Part shown: positions 1 through 9,748 of the stretch, in pieces
Layout of the letters: each line of letters opens with the position of its first letter
Numbering within the stretch: the stretch's first letter is position 1
Source of the DNA: Kitasatospora sp. SUK 42
GTDB lineage: Bacteria; Actinomycetota; Actinomycetes; Streptomycetales; Streptomycetaceae
Length of the DNA: 64,000 bases
Direction of reading: 5' to 3'
Assembly: GCF_015776785.2 (NCBI RefSeq)
Contig: NZ_LFMD02000002.1
Location: 1,226,854 to 1,290,853 of the forward strand
Position numbers and translations under genes: made by a program
The notes under the pieces: generated by a model
Database searches by the model: none
Told to the model about the DNA's origin: nothing
What the model saw: the letters and a program-made list of their open reading frames with translations, nothing else

Positions 1-730
1 GCTCGGCGGCGGCGTCCAGCCGGTAGCCGCCGCCCTCGCCCGCCCGGTCGTACGCCGAGCCGGGCAGCTTGTCGCCGTACCGCTGGTGCACCAGCCGCTG
101 GTACGCGGCCAGCGCCATGCCGCCCGCGCCCACCGAGCGCCGGGCCTCCTCGTCCAGCGGCAGCACCCGGCCGTCGCGCAGCACGTACCAGGCGTTGACC
201 TGCGGCTCCCGGAAGGCGGTGCCGCCGCCACTGTCCGCCGCCTTCGCCGCGTAGTCGCTCTCGTCGCCGCCGGAGGCGATGTTGACGACCCTCCAGGTGT
301 CGCCCTGGCGGACCGTCCAGACCGAGGCGGTCTGCCCGTCCGCCGCGACCACCTTGCTCGCCGTGAACCCGGCCTTCGCCACCGGTGCGCCCGGGGTGCC
401 GGCCACGAAGCCGGCGTCCAGGGTGTACACCGGCACGGTGTCCCCGGCCAGCCGGGGCGCGGCCTCGCTCGCGGCCCTGGCCTCCTCGGCGGCGCCGATG
501 GTCAGCTGCTTGGTCGGCGGGACGCCCTTGCGGGCGAAGAAGTGGCCCACCCGGTCGAGCACCGCCGGGTCCTGGACCGCGCTGCGGGCCCCGGCCAGGT
601 CGGTGGTGGCCACCGGTTCAGGGGCGCCGGCCGGCGTGTCGGCCTGGGCGGCCGGGGTGAGCGCCAGCGCGAGGCCGGCGGCGAGCAGGGCGGTGACGGC
701 GGCCCGACGGGCCTTGCTGAGCTCGGTCAT
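1..730 (-). CDS. secreted protein of unknown function (3' end beyond window)
   Basis: The reading frame starts at 730 (ATG) and runs off the left edge, so at least 243 residues are visible. The first ~30 residues are a signal peptide: MTELSKARR, a hydrophobic Ala/Leu stretch, then an AQA-type cleavage site. I recognise no catalytic motif in the mature part. It begins 9 bp downstream of the stop of the papain-like protease at 740-1396 on the same strand, so the two are probably one operon. Export of both and tight spacing suggest that it is a partner, substrate or inhibitor of the protease, but this is inference. The C-terminus is not in the window. Confidence 0.7.
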   Translation of the reverse strand, partial: MTELSKARRAAVTALLAAGLALALTPAAQADTPAGAPEPVATTDLAGARSAVQDPAVLDRVGHFFARKGVPPTKQLTIGAAEEARAASEAAPRLAGDTVPVYTLDAGFVAGTPGAPVAKAGFTASKVVAADGQTASVWTVRQGDTWRVVNIASGGDESDYAAKAADSGGGTAFREPQVNAWYVLRDGRVLPLDEEARRSVGAGGMALAAYQRLVHQRYGDKLPGSAYDRAGEGGGYRLDAAAE

Positions 731-739
731 GGTCGCCCC

Positions 740-1396
740 TCACGCGCCGATCCGGTACAGGGAGTGGGTCCACGAGAACGTGCCGTTGTTCACGTAGTAC
801 CCGTAGTCCGCCCAGTTGTAGCGGTAGTTGGACGGCCACGGGTCACCCCAGTAGACCCAGTTGCTGCCGGTGTCGTAGCCGTACAGGACGTGCATGTGCC
901 CGCCGCCCGAACTCCACTGGATGCGGGTCTCGATCGGCCGGTCGGCGTTCACCTCGGACTGCACGGTGCCGTAGTTCAGGTACCCGCTGACGTACGAACC
1001 CGGGCTGATGCCGACCCAGCTCAGCCCGTTCTGCACATCGGCCAGCGTGGCCTGGCTGTTGGGGCAGGTCGAGTTCAGCGAGCGGCCGAACGAAGCATTG
1101 CAGAACTGGTTCTGGCTGTAGTTGTAGCCGAACCAGGTGGCGATGGTGTTCCCGCTCGCCGCCCAGCACCAGTTGCTCTGCTGTTGCTGCTGCATGGTGA
1201 TGTTGAGCTTCTTGTAGGTGCCGGCCAGATCGGCCGTGCTGCCGGGCGCGGCGGCCCGACTGATCCGGTGTTGCGCCCGGTCCTGGGTCGGGGCCGCAAT
1301 CGCGGGTGCGGCCACCGCGGCGGTGAGCGCCGGGCCCAGCACGCCGAGGGCCAGCAGTGAGACCGCGCGGCGCAGCCGTATCCGTGGAACTGGCAT
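740..1396 (-). CDS. secreted papain-like (C39/C70-type) cysteine protease
   Basis: This 218-residue exported protein starts MPVPRIRLRR and has a hydrophobic core and an Ala-rich cleavage region before residue ~36. The mature domain has the papain-like signature Q-x(6)-WCWAAS (catalytic Cys) and, later, GGHMHVLYGYD carrying the catalytic His, followed by a WGDPWP element. This layout is that of the staphopain/AvrRpt2-like papain fold peptidases. The start at 1396 is chosen because a GGAGG ribosome site lies 8-12 bases upstream; a longer frame to 1468 lacks one. It probably cleaves peptides outside the cell. The gene is divergent from the HTH gene at 1585 and is followed at once by a second secreted protein. 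Confidence 0.8.
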   Translation of the reverse strand: MPVPRIRLRRAVSLLALGVLGPALTAAVAAPAIAAPTQDRAQHRISRAAAPGSTADLAGTYKKLNITMQQQQQSNWCWAASGNTIATWFGYNYSQNQFCNASFGRSLNSTCPNSQATLADVQNGLSWVGISPGSYVSGYLNYGTVQSEVNADRPIETRIQWSSGGGHMHVLYGYDTGSNWVYWGDPWPSNYRYNWADYGYYVNNGTFSWTHSLYRIGA

Positions 1397-1584
1397 GGCG
1401 GAATGCCTCCTTGCACGAGTGGAGCGAGGTGCTGTGTGGGGGCGCGGTCCGGATCGCGCCCCGAGCATCGCGCCGTTGTCGGAGGCTGGTCAACGGCCGT
1501 CGGAGCAGCCGGGATCGAGGTGTGAACGGGCGGGCGGGGATGTGAACGACGCCCGGGATACCCCCGCGCCGCAGGCCCGCCCCG

Positions 1585-2601
1585 GTGACAAACCGCCGCA
1601 CCGATGTGAATATTCACGGTCAAAAGCCGTCCCGCCCGCCCCTCCGTCCGCCCCCTCAGGAGGCCGCCATCCATCGGAGCGACCCCGCCGACCTCGCCAC
1701 CGCCCTGCGCACCGGCCCGTTCCACCTCGCCCTGCGCACCGCCATCGCCGCCCGCGGCCTCGCCCTGCACCGCGTCCGCCGTCATCTCGCACTGCGCGGC
1801 GTCCACGTCGGGGTCACCAGCCTCAGCTACTGGCAGCAGGGCCGCCGCCGTCCGGAACGCCCCGAGTCACTGCGCGCCGTCGCCGCCCTGGAGGAGGTCC
1901 TCGACCTGCCCGAGCACTCCCTCACCCGGCTGCTCGGCCCCCGCCGCGCCGCCGCCCCCTCCCCGGCCGGCCCGCCCGTGCGCCCCTACCGGGACCTGAT
2001 CTCCCCGCCCACGGCCGTCGACGAGCTGCTCGCCACCCTGGCCGGTCCGCGCGACACCGGCCTGCACACCATCACCCACATCGAACGCATCCGGATCGGC
2101 CCCGACCGCCGGCTCGCCCGCCGCGACTCCCAGCACGCCCTGCGCGCCCACCGCGACGGCATCGACCGCTACCTCGCGCTCTACCAGGGGGACCCGGGCA
2201 GCGACATCACCCGGGTCGGCGTCCGAGCCGAGGAGAACTGCCGCCCCGGCCGCATCCGCCGCGACCACGCCCACCACCTGCTCGCCGCCGAACTCCTCCT
2301 CGACCGCCGTCTACGCGCCGGCGACACCCACCTGCTCGGCTACGGCTTCGACGACGCCCCCTCCCCCGACCCCAGCTGCGAGTACGTCCGCGGTTTCCAC
2401 TCCGGCGCCGGCCAGTACGTCCTCCAGGTGACCTTCCACCCCGCCGCCCTCCCCGTCCGCTGCCACCGCTTCGCCCTCCGCTCCCCGGGCGAACCCCCCT
2501 ACGACACCGAGGAACTGACCCTCGACGGCCACCGCTGCGTCCACCTGATGGCGACGGCGCTGCGGCCCTGCATCCTGGGCATCCGGTGGGACTGGGAGTG
2601 A
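1585..2601 (+). CDS. helix-turn-helix DNA-binding protein, streptomycete type
   Basis: The frame encodes up to 338 residues. Residues ~35-110 look like a XRE-like HTH: SLSYWQQGRRRPERPESL is typical of streptomycete HTH proteins of this kind. The C-terminal ~200 residues have no motif I recognise. The listed start is a GTG at 1585 without a good ribosome site. A perfect AGGAGG at 1658-1663 is followed five bases later by ATC (1669, residue 29), so the true start may be that rare codon, which would shorten the protein to ~310 residues. It probably regulates transcription; targets are unknown. Confidence 0.6.
   Translation: MTNRRTDVNIHGQKPSRPPLRPPPQEAAIHRSDPADLATALRTGPFHLALRTAIAARGLALHRVRRHLALRGVHVGVTSLSYWQQGRRRPERPESLRAVAALEEVLDLPEHSLTRLLGPRRAAAPSPAGPPVRPYRDLISPPTAVDELLATLAGPRDTGLHTITHIERIRIGPDRRLARRDSQHALRAHRDGIDRYLALYQGDPGSDITRVGVRAEENCRPGRIRRDHAHHLLAAELLLDRRLRAGDTHLLGYGFDDAPSPDPSCEYVRGFHSGAGQYVLQVTFHPAALPVRCHRFALRSPGEPPYDTEELTLDGHRCVHLMATALRPCILGIRWDWE
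1606..1617. promoter_or_regulatory. perfect 12-bp palindrome, candidate operator
   Basis: GTGAATATTCAC is a perfect palindrome in the 190-bp divergent region between the secreted protease and the HTH gene. It is AT-rich for this genome. If the HTH gene starts downstream (see 1585-2601), this site lies in its leader or promoter and could be an autoregulatory operator. The role is inferred from position and symmetry only. Confidence 0.35.
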
Positions 2602-2604
2602 CGG

Positions 2605-2672
2605 CGGCCGCACGCCGGCCCCTTTCGGCCTGAACCGGCCCCTTTCGGCCCGAAGGGGCCGGCGTGCGGCCG
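2605..2672. terminator. bidirectional hairpin terminator
   Basis: A perfect 18-bp inverted repeat (arms 2605-2622 and 2655-2672) lies between the convergent HTH gene and GNAT gene. It has no T-tract, as is common in streptomycetes. Confidence 0.75.
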
Positions 2673-2692
2673 AGCGGAGAAGCTCAACTCCC

Positions 2693-3556
2693 TTACCGTG
2701 CCTCGAAGTCCAGCAGCAGGCAGTCCTCCACCGGCCGGTAGCCGATCTGCTGGTAGATGGAGTTGCTGGTGGGGTTGGCGAGGTCGGTGTAGAGCAGCAC
2801 CTCCTCGGCGCCCCGGTCGAGGGCGTGGGCGGAGGCGGCGGCGGTGACGCCGCTGGCGTAGCCGCGGCCACGGCGGTCGGCGGGGGTGAAGACCAGGCTG
2901 ATGCGGGACATCCCGGCGAGCACCGGGCTGGTGGCGGCCATGGCGACGGGGTGGCCCTCGTCCTCCCAGAGGTGGAGGCGGCCGCCCGCGATCCGGCTGT
3001 CCACCGCCCTGGGCACGTTGGGCTGCTGGACCCCGACCTCGGCCAGGAACTCCTCGAACCAGCGGATCAGCAGCTCGCGGTCGGCCGGTTCGGCGAGCCG
3101 GTGGCGGCCCGCCGGCGGGCGCGGCGGGCCGGTCAACTCGCCGAGCCGGTAGAGCCGCTGCTCGGAGTGGACGGACTGCCCGGCGCCGGTGGCGGCCGTC
3201 CAGGCGGAGGCGAAGGCGCGGACCGCCCCGGCTCCCCCGCCGACCCCGGTCACCTCGGTGAACCGACCTCCGGTGGCGGCCAGTCGGACGGCCAGTTCGG
3301 CGGCGGCGGCCTCCGGCATGAAGGACAGCTGGGGGCTGAAGGGCGGGGTCTGCACGAAGGCGCCCTCGACCGGGCCGCCCTCCTCGGCGTGCCACCAGCC
3401 GAAGACCGGCGGCCGGTCGCCGAACGCGTCCGGCCCCTCCTCGGCCAGTTGGTGCACGATAGTGAGCAGGACGGTGTTCTCGGCCGGGCGCGCGGCCAGG
3501 AACTCACCGGCCCGGGCCCGGAAATCGTCGATCGAGGTACCGAAAGTCCAGTTCAT
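2693..3556 (-). CDS. GNAT-family N-acetyltransferase
   Basis: A 287-residue protein. The C-terminal half carries the acetyl-CoA pyrophosphate-binding loop (VFTPADRRGRGYASGVT, residues ~225-241) and the late GNAT element YTDLANPTSNSIYQQIGYR, where the Asn-Tyr pair closes over CoA. The N-terminal ~140 residues look like a degenerate duplicated GNAT fold, as in the FR47-like subgroup. It transfers acetyl from acetyl-CoA to an unknown amine. It stands alone, convergent with the HTH gene and 39 bp upstream of the DUF255 gene on the same strand orientation. Confidence 0.8.
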   Translation of the reverse strand: MNWTFGTSIDDFRARAGEFLAARPAENTVLLTIVHQLAEEGPDAFGDRPPVFGWWHAEEGGPVEGAFVQTPPFSPQLSFMPEAAAAELAVRLAATGGRFTEVTGVGGGAGAVRAFASAWTAATGAGQSVHSEQRLYRLGELTGPPRPPAGRHRLAEPADRELLIRWFEEFLAEVGVQQPNVPRAVDSRIAGGRLHLWEDEGHPVAMAATSPVLAGMSRISLVFTPADRRGRGYASGVTAAASAHALDRGAEEVLLYTDLANPTSNSIYQQIGYRPVEDCLLLDFEAR

Positions 3557-3595
3557 GGCCCATCCTCGCGCGCACGGCCGCCCACCCGCGAACGA

Positions 3596-5511
<1,916 letters not shown>

Positions 5512-5521
<10 letters not shown>

Positions 5522-5673
5522 AAGTGGCAGGACGCATAGCCCACACTCAAGAGGATGGGCACGTCCCGCCGCTTAGCTTCATTGATCGCCTCCTCTCCCC
5601 ATGGCCACCAATCCACCGGGTTGGAGGCGTGCTGGAGCAGGTACGGCGACGTCGCGTTCGCGAGTCGGTTCAT
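5512..5673 (-). CDS. island-borne substitute N-terminus of DUF255 protein (53 codons)
   Basis: It starts at 5673 (ATG) and reads [19 protein letters not shown] through [14 protein letters not shown] then stop. It is clearly the DUF255 N-terminus, but its DNA differs at many positions from the host copy at 15579-15755, so it came from another lineage. Relative to an intact gene there are 20 extra bases after the CHxC His codon, which introduce a TAA. The downstream 641-codon frame starts 10 bp before this stop, which could allow reinitiation. The codon before the last Cys is TTA, the rare Leu codon read only by the tRNA encoded at 34414-34495. Whether it makes a stable peptide is unknown. Confidence 0.6.
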
Positions 5674-6137
5674 ACCGGCATCGTCGCACGATCCGGAGTG
5701 TGAGGCCCCGAACCCGAGGGGCCGATTTAGAAGTTAGAACATAGAAGCAGCACATCCACGCAGGTGTCACTCCACCGCAGCGGACATGGGCCCGAGCGAC
5801 CGCGACCTGCGGGGCAGGCCCGCCGGGCTCGCCCATCCGGACGAGCTTGCCCAGGTGCGCCCCAACGCAGCCTTCCTGATCGAGTACTCGCAGATCTCGG
5901 ACGACTGGTGCAAGCACAATCGGAAGAAGATAGCTACCTCTTCGTGGGCGGCGGGCAAGGGCGCCGCGAACCAGCACTGGCGCAACGGCAAGAACCCGGC
6001 CCGCCACGGCTCGGCCATCGGCGCCGCTTCACCGACAACGACCCACTGGCGTCGAAGCGCGGTGTCATGCGGCTGGAATTCCACAGCGCACTGCTCCCAC
6101 ACTGCTCATGCGTCGGATCCGTCCGCTTTCGCCTCAC
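5674..6137. other. island left arm, no convincing gene
   Basis: 464 bp between the substitute DUF255 5' end and the sigma-like gene. A plus-strand frame from 5786 contains a protein-like stretch around AHPDELAQVRPNAAFLIEY and DDWCKHNRKK, faintly like a decayed treble-clef zinc-ribbon protein, but the downstream part has no clear protein character. I see no tRNA, recombinase or strong hairpin. Confidence 0.4.
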
Positions 6138-7460
6138 TCACGAAGGGGCCTTCACCGCCCGGCAGTACTGCCGGGCACAGGCGTGCTCGATGCGCGCAGT
6201 CGAATCGTCCGCGCGGAGAAAGAGAACGAACTCGCAGCCCCCGACCATTCCGTTCTCCTTCGCCAGCACCCTCAGGCTGGAGAGCTGGGCCGCGCTCGTC
6301 CCCCGTTTGAGAACGATCGACGCCGAGCGGCCAGCTATAGAGAACGTCCTGGCCATGGGGGCTTGCCGCATGCCGAGCTGCCATGTGAGCCAGCTGCTGA
6401 CGTTGACGCCACTACCGCGGAGGATGTCCTTGTCCACGGTGAGCCGGATCCCAAACACGTTGCCGGCAGGATCGACGGCCATTGTCGCGGGCCGAGCCGG
6501 CTCGCTCTCCTCGATAGGGACGGCCCCGCGCGCGACAAGGTCGATCGACCCGTCTTCCGTCGCGCCCACCCTATCGTCCAGCAGACACTGCTGGAGACGC
6601 CACAGCGTCACAGGGTACCGCTCGCCGACTTTTACGAAAAGGGCCTCTTTGGGCAAGGGCCCCAGTTCGGTCAGTGTGGCAACGAGTGCCTCGACGGCAT
6701 TTGGGTACGAAGTATCGTTCAAGTGGGGCCATTCGGCGAGCGCCCACTTCCCCTCCAGCCGGAGCTGCACGAACCTCTCGTCCCTCCTGAGCGCCTCGGC
6801 GACAGCGGGCTTCCGTTCGATCCCCGTTGGTTCGAGCAATTCCTCGGCCCGACAGGGCTCTCCATTCGCCAGCAGGTAGAGGTAGGCCGCGTCCCTACCG
6901 CGAGCGCGACGACGCAGCCAAGATCCCTCGACGCCGAGCACGAGAGGGCTCTTCGAGTGCCCAAGCAGCTTCAGCAGGGGAACGTCGCCCGGCACCCCGG
7001 CCGACACGAAAGCCACCGCCACGTCCTCCCTGCGCAGCGGCGCCTCCCGCGCGCCGACTCGCAACCGGGCCTCCAAGGCGCTCGGGTCGCGCGTCCACCA
7101 GCCGTGTAGACGGCCGGCCCAAGTCAACGGAGGCTCGGCCCCAACAGCTTGGACGAGAAGCCCCATGGCGATGTGTTCGCACACGTCCAACGCCGCGGCC
7201 ACTTCGGACCCGCTTACCGCCGGACTGGCGGTAAGCGCCACAAGGCGATCGCGCCAGTCGTCGACGAATAGGTCGGCGTAGCCGCAGATTTGTTCCTGCG
7301 CCTTCAGAAGCAGCTGGCGAACCCTTTCGCGGCTCATCTCATGCTGCTGCCCGATGCTCCCGAGCGTGACCCCACTCGCACGCTCCTCGATTACGCGACG
7401 TGACCGAAAAGGGAGAGCGCGCCACGCTACGCCAAGCCAATCGTCGTCATCCCTCATCAT
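6138..7460 (-). CDS. sigma-70 region 4-like protein with winged-helix (HARE-type) domains
   Basis: A 440-residue protein. Residues ~12-62 form a sigma-70 region-4 type HTH (FRSRRVIEERASGVTLGSIG, then MSRERVRQLLLKAQEQI). Residues ~190-260 resemble a HARE-HTH/RNA-polymerase-delta winged helix, ending in the characteristic RDERFVQLRLEGKWALAEW. A second winged-helix-like unit follows (~265-330), and the last ~110 residues are beta-rich and unknown. No sigma region 2 is present, so it is not a sigma factor. It is the last gene of the GHKL-helicase block, 12 bp after the 199-residue gene. Proteins of this build accompany MORC/helicase restriction systems; a DNA-recognition or regulatory role is inferred. 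Confidence 0.65.
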   Translation of the reverse strand: MMRDDDDWLGVAWRALPFRSRRVIEERASGVTLGSIGQQHEMSRERVRQLLLKAQEQICGYADLFVDDWRDRLVALTASPAVSGSEVAAALDVCEHIAMGLLVQAVGAEPPLTWAGRLHGWWTRDPSALEARLRVGAREAPLRREDVAVAFVSAGVPGDVPLLKLLGHSKSPLVLGVEGSWLRRRARGRDAAYLYLLANGEPCRAEELLEPTGIERKPAVAEALRRDERFVQLRLEGKWALAEWPHLNDTSYPNAVEALVATLTELGPLPKEALFVKVGERYPVTLWRLQQCLLDDRVGATEDGSIDLVARGAVPIEESEPARPATMAVDPAGNVFGIRLTVDKDILRGSGVNVSSWLTWQLGMRQAPMARTFSIAGRSASIVLKRGTSAAQLSSLRVLAKENGMVGGCEFVLFLRADDSTARIEHACARQYCRAVKAPS

Positions 7461-7472
7461 CGAACAACCCCT

Positions 7473-8072
7473 TCAGCCATCAGTGACGTGCGCGCTGATC
7501 AGACCGAGCCGCTTCGCGATCCGCTCGTTGGTTACCTTCTGCTCCGGGGTGATCTTCCGAACGAAGGAGTCCACCGTGCAGATGACCCAGGGCAGCGCGT
7601 CGCCACCGGCCTGCGCCGCGATGGCCGCCCATGCGAGGTGCTTGAAGTCACGCATCGGGGCCCAAGCGAAGCGCCGCTCGGTCTCCTCGTCGTCCTCGCG
7701 GCGAATCGTCACGCAAAGCGGCTTGATGACGAGGGCTTCAAGGTCGACCGTCCAGCCGGGACCGAGAGCCCGGACGACGAGCTCGCTGACCGGAGTGGAG
7801 GGCTTGGCCACGAGCGGGGCCCACTTGCCCACCCCGTAGGTGGCCCGGACGTATTCCTTCATGGGCCGGTCCTTGAGCCATGTCCGGATCTTCTCCGGCT
7901 TCCCGATGAACGGCAGAAGCCTTCCTCCCACGTCCGGATCTGACGTCCATGCCACGTAGTGACGGGTGCGCTCGGAGTCCGGCAAGTAGATCCAGTTGAG
8001 GTCGGCCATCCGCTTGTAGAGAAAGCGAACGACTTCTTCTTCGAGATCTGTGGGGATCGCATACTTGGTCAT
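7473..8072 (-). CDS. island protein of unknown function (199 aa)
   Basis: I do not recognise a family. The 199-residue sequence starts MTKYAIPTDLEEEVVRFLYKR, is rich in charged and aromatic residues, and ends with a basic ITPEQKVTNERIAKRL segment. No signal peptide or membrane segment is visible. Its start overlaps the helicase stop by 4 bp (8069-8072), so it is translationally coupled to the nuclease-helicase and probably a stoichiometric partner. It could be a specificity or adaptor subunit. Confidence 0.7.
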   Translation of the reverse strand: MTKYAIPTDLEEEVVRFLYKRMADLNWIYLPDSERTRHYVAWTSDPDVGGRLLPFIGKPEKIRTWLKDRPMKEYVRATYGVGKWAPLVAKPSTPVSELVVRALGPGWTVDLEALVIKPLCVTIRREDDEETERRFAWAPMRDFKHLAWAAIAAQAGGDALPWVICTVDSFVRKITPEQKVTNERIAKRLGLISAHVTDG

Positions 8073-9748
8073 TCGATTCCAGTCGTCAGAGGGAACTGAA
8101 GGCGGACCTCGTCCGCCTTGGTCTCAAGGTCTGCCGCGTCCTGGATCCAGTGGTCCATCAGGGATCCGACGGTCTCGTCGCTGAACTGGATACGGGAGGC
8201 GTGCGGCATTCGAACGCGCAAGTGCTCGCTCACCTGAGCCTCCTGCGCCTCCAGCGATCGCCGGAGTTCCAGGGTCGCCGCCACCCTGCGAATGTCGGTC
8301 ACGAAGTCGAGGACCCTCAGGGCGTCCTTGCCGGGGCTAAGCCGAAGCCCTCGCCCAAGCTGCTGAACGAAGATCCGTCGGCTGTGCGTGACTCGCAGGA
8401 ACGCGATGAGGTTGACGTCCGGGACATCGACACCTTCGTTGAAGACGTCGACGCACGTGATCACCGGCACCCGACCGAGCCGAAACTCGTTGAGCAGGAT
8501 CTGGCGCCGCTGCCGCGGGAGTGCGCTATGGAGGAAGGAGGCGTTGGACCAGGCTGAGTCGGACGCGGCAAGCAACTGGGCCATATGTTCCGCGTGTTCG
8601 ATGGTCTGACAGAAGACGATGGCCCTCGGCTCGACCGTGGTTCTCCACGCTTCGCGGAAGTGCTCGATGATCTCCTCGTCGCGCTGCGGAAGGAACAAGG
8701 ACTTGTTGAGGTCCTTGATCGACTGACCGTGCACGCTGGCGTCCCTGACCACGTTCCAGTCGATGTTGTCGACATACAGCCGATAGTCGACGGCGGACAG
8801 GTAGCCGGCAGCCATACCCTCCGCGATGCCCATCTTGAAGCTCGCGTATCCGAAGCGGGAGGTGATGTCAAACTTGTCACCACGCCAGGGCGTCGCCGTC
8901 ACGCCGAACTGCCCGGCATCCCCACACAGATTGAGCAATTCCGCAAACCTGCCGGTCTCGGCCACGTGGTGGGTCTCGTCGATCATGATCAGGTCGGGCC
9001 GGTAGCCCACACGTACGGCACCCAGGACGGATTCGACGGTTCCGACGACGACCCCGTCCAGGCTTTCGGGTCGGCTTTCCCCAGTAAGCAGGCGCGTGGG
9101 AACGGACTTCGGGATGTGCCTCCACATCGCCTTCTCCAGCTGTGCGACGAGCTCCTTCATGTGCGCGACGACGAGGATCTTGGCGTCCGGATTGACCTTG
9201 AGGTACCGGCTAATGATCTCTCCGCCCACCACCGTCTTACCAAGACCCGTCGCGAGAACGAGCAGGGCGGTGCCGTTCGCGTCGAGGTCTCGGATCACCG
9301 CGTCCGCCGCCTCGACCTGATATGGGCGCAGCGCGTACTTCGCGGGAACCGTCTCGGGCATCTGCTCCCCGATGGATCCCAAAGTCGCGCCGTGCCAAAG
9401 GCTGATCGGCACGCCGACACCATTGAGCGCTACTCGGCGCGACGCCGCTACGGCGTTGATGTCGGTGTTGGTCACCAGGACGGCCTTGTCCGCGCGGTAG
9501 CGCGCATGAGCCCGCTCCAGGTCATCCACGCCGCTGCGGTCGACCTTCCCGCTCGCCTTCCACTTGCACTGGAAGACCCACTGCTCCCGCCCGCGCACGG
9601 CCAGGAGGTCCGCGCCATGATCGCCCGCCCCGTCGATGACGCGCACGTCGTTGAAGCCGAGGTGCCAGAGGGCCCGCTCCACGGCGTGGGTGAGCCCTGC
9701 AGGCCCTCCCCTCAACAGCTCCTCCGCCGTGAGGAAGACCGCGCTCAC
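8069..9748 (-). CDS. SF2 DEAD/DEAH-box helicase with N-terminal Mrr-like endonuclease domain
   Basis: A 559-residue protein. Residues 10-120 are a restriction-endonuclease fold of the Mrr type: E24, GAD (D47) and QCK (60-62) give the E-D-QxK active site. Then come the SF2 motor motifs: RPYQ (141-144), Walker A ATGLGKT (166-172), DETH (257-260), TATPWRG (284-290) and the arginine-finger motif QQLGRGLR near 465. This is the build of type I/III-like restriction translocases, but compact and with the nuclease at the N-terminus. The gene overlaps the GHKL ATPase gene by 4 bp (9745-9748) and the 199-aa gene by 4 bp. It is predicted to unwind or translocate on DNA and cut it. Confidence 0.88.
   Translation of the reverse strand: MSAVFLTAEELLRGGPAGLTHAVERALWHLGFNDVRVIDGAGDHGADLLAVRGREQWVFQCKWKASGKVDRSGVDDLERAHARYRADKAVLVTNTDINAVAASRRVALNGVGVPISLWHGATLGSIGEQMPETVPAKYALRPYQVEAADAVIRDLDANGTALLVLATGLGKTVVGGEIISRYLKVNPDAKILVVAHMKELVAQLEKAMWRHIPKSVPTRLLTGESRPESLDGVVVGTVESVLGAVRVGYRPDLIMIDETHHVAETGRFAELLNLCGDAGQFGVTATPWRGDKFDITSRFGYASFKMGIAEGMAAGYLSAVDYRLYVDNIDWNVVRDASVHGQSIKDLNKSLFLPQRDEEIIEHFREAWRTTVEPRAIVFCQTIEHAEHMAQLLAASDSAWSNASFLHSALPRQRRQILLNEFRLGRVPVITCVDVFNEGVDVPDVNLIAFLRVTHSRRIFVQQLGRGLRLSPGKDALRVLDFVTDIRRVAATLELRRSLEAQEAQVSEHLRVRMPHASRIQFSDETVGSLMDHWIQDAADLETKADEVRLQFPLTTGIE

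Noticed and set aside
5764..6879. long plus-strand frame across the sigma-like gene
   Set aside because: Shadow of the minus-strand gene; no ribosome site and Arg/Ser-rich composition.
6138..7460. sigma factor of the extracytoplasmic type
   Set aside because: Only a region-4-like HTH is present; region 2 is absent and the rest is winged-helix and unknown sequence.
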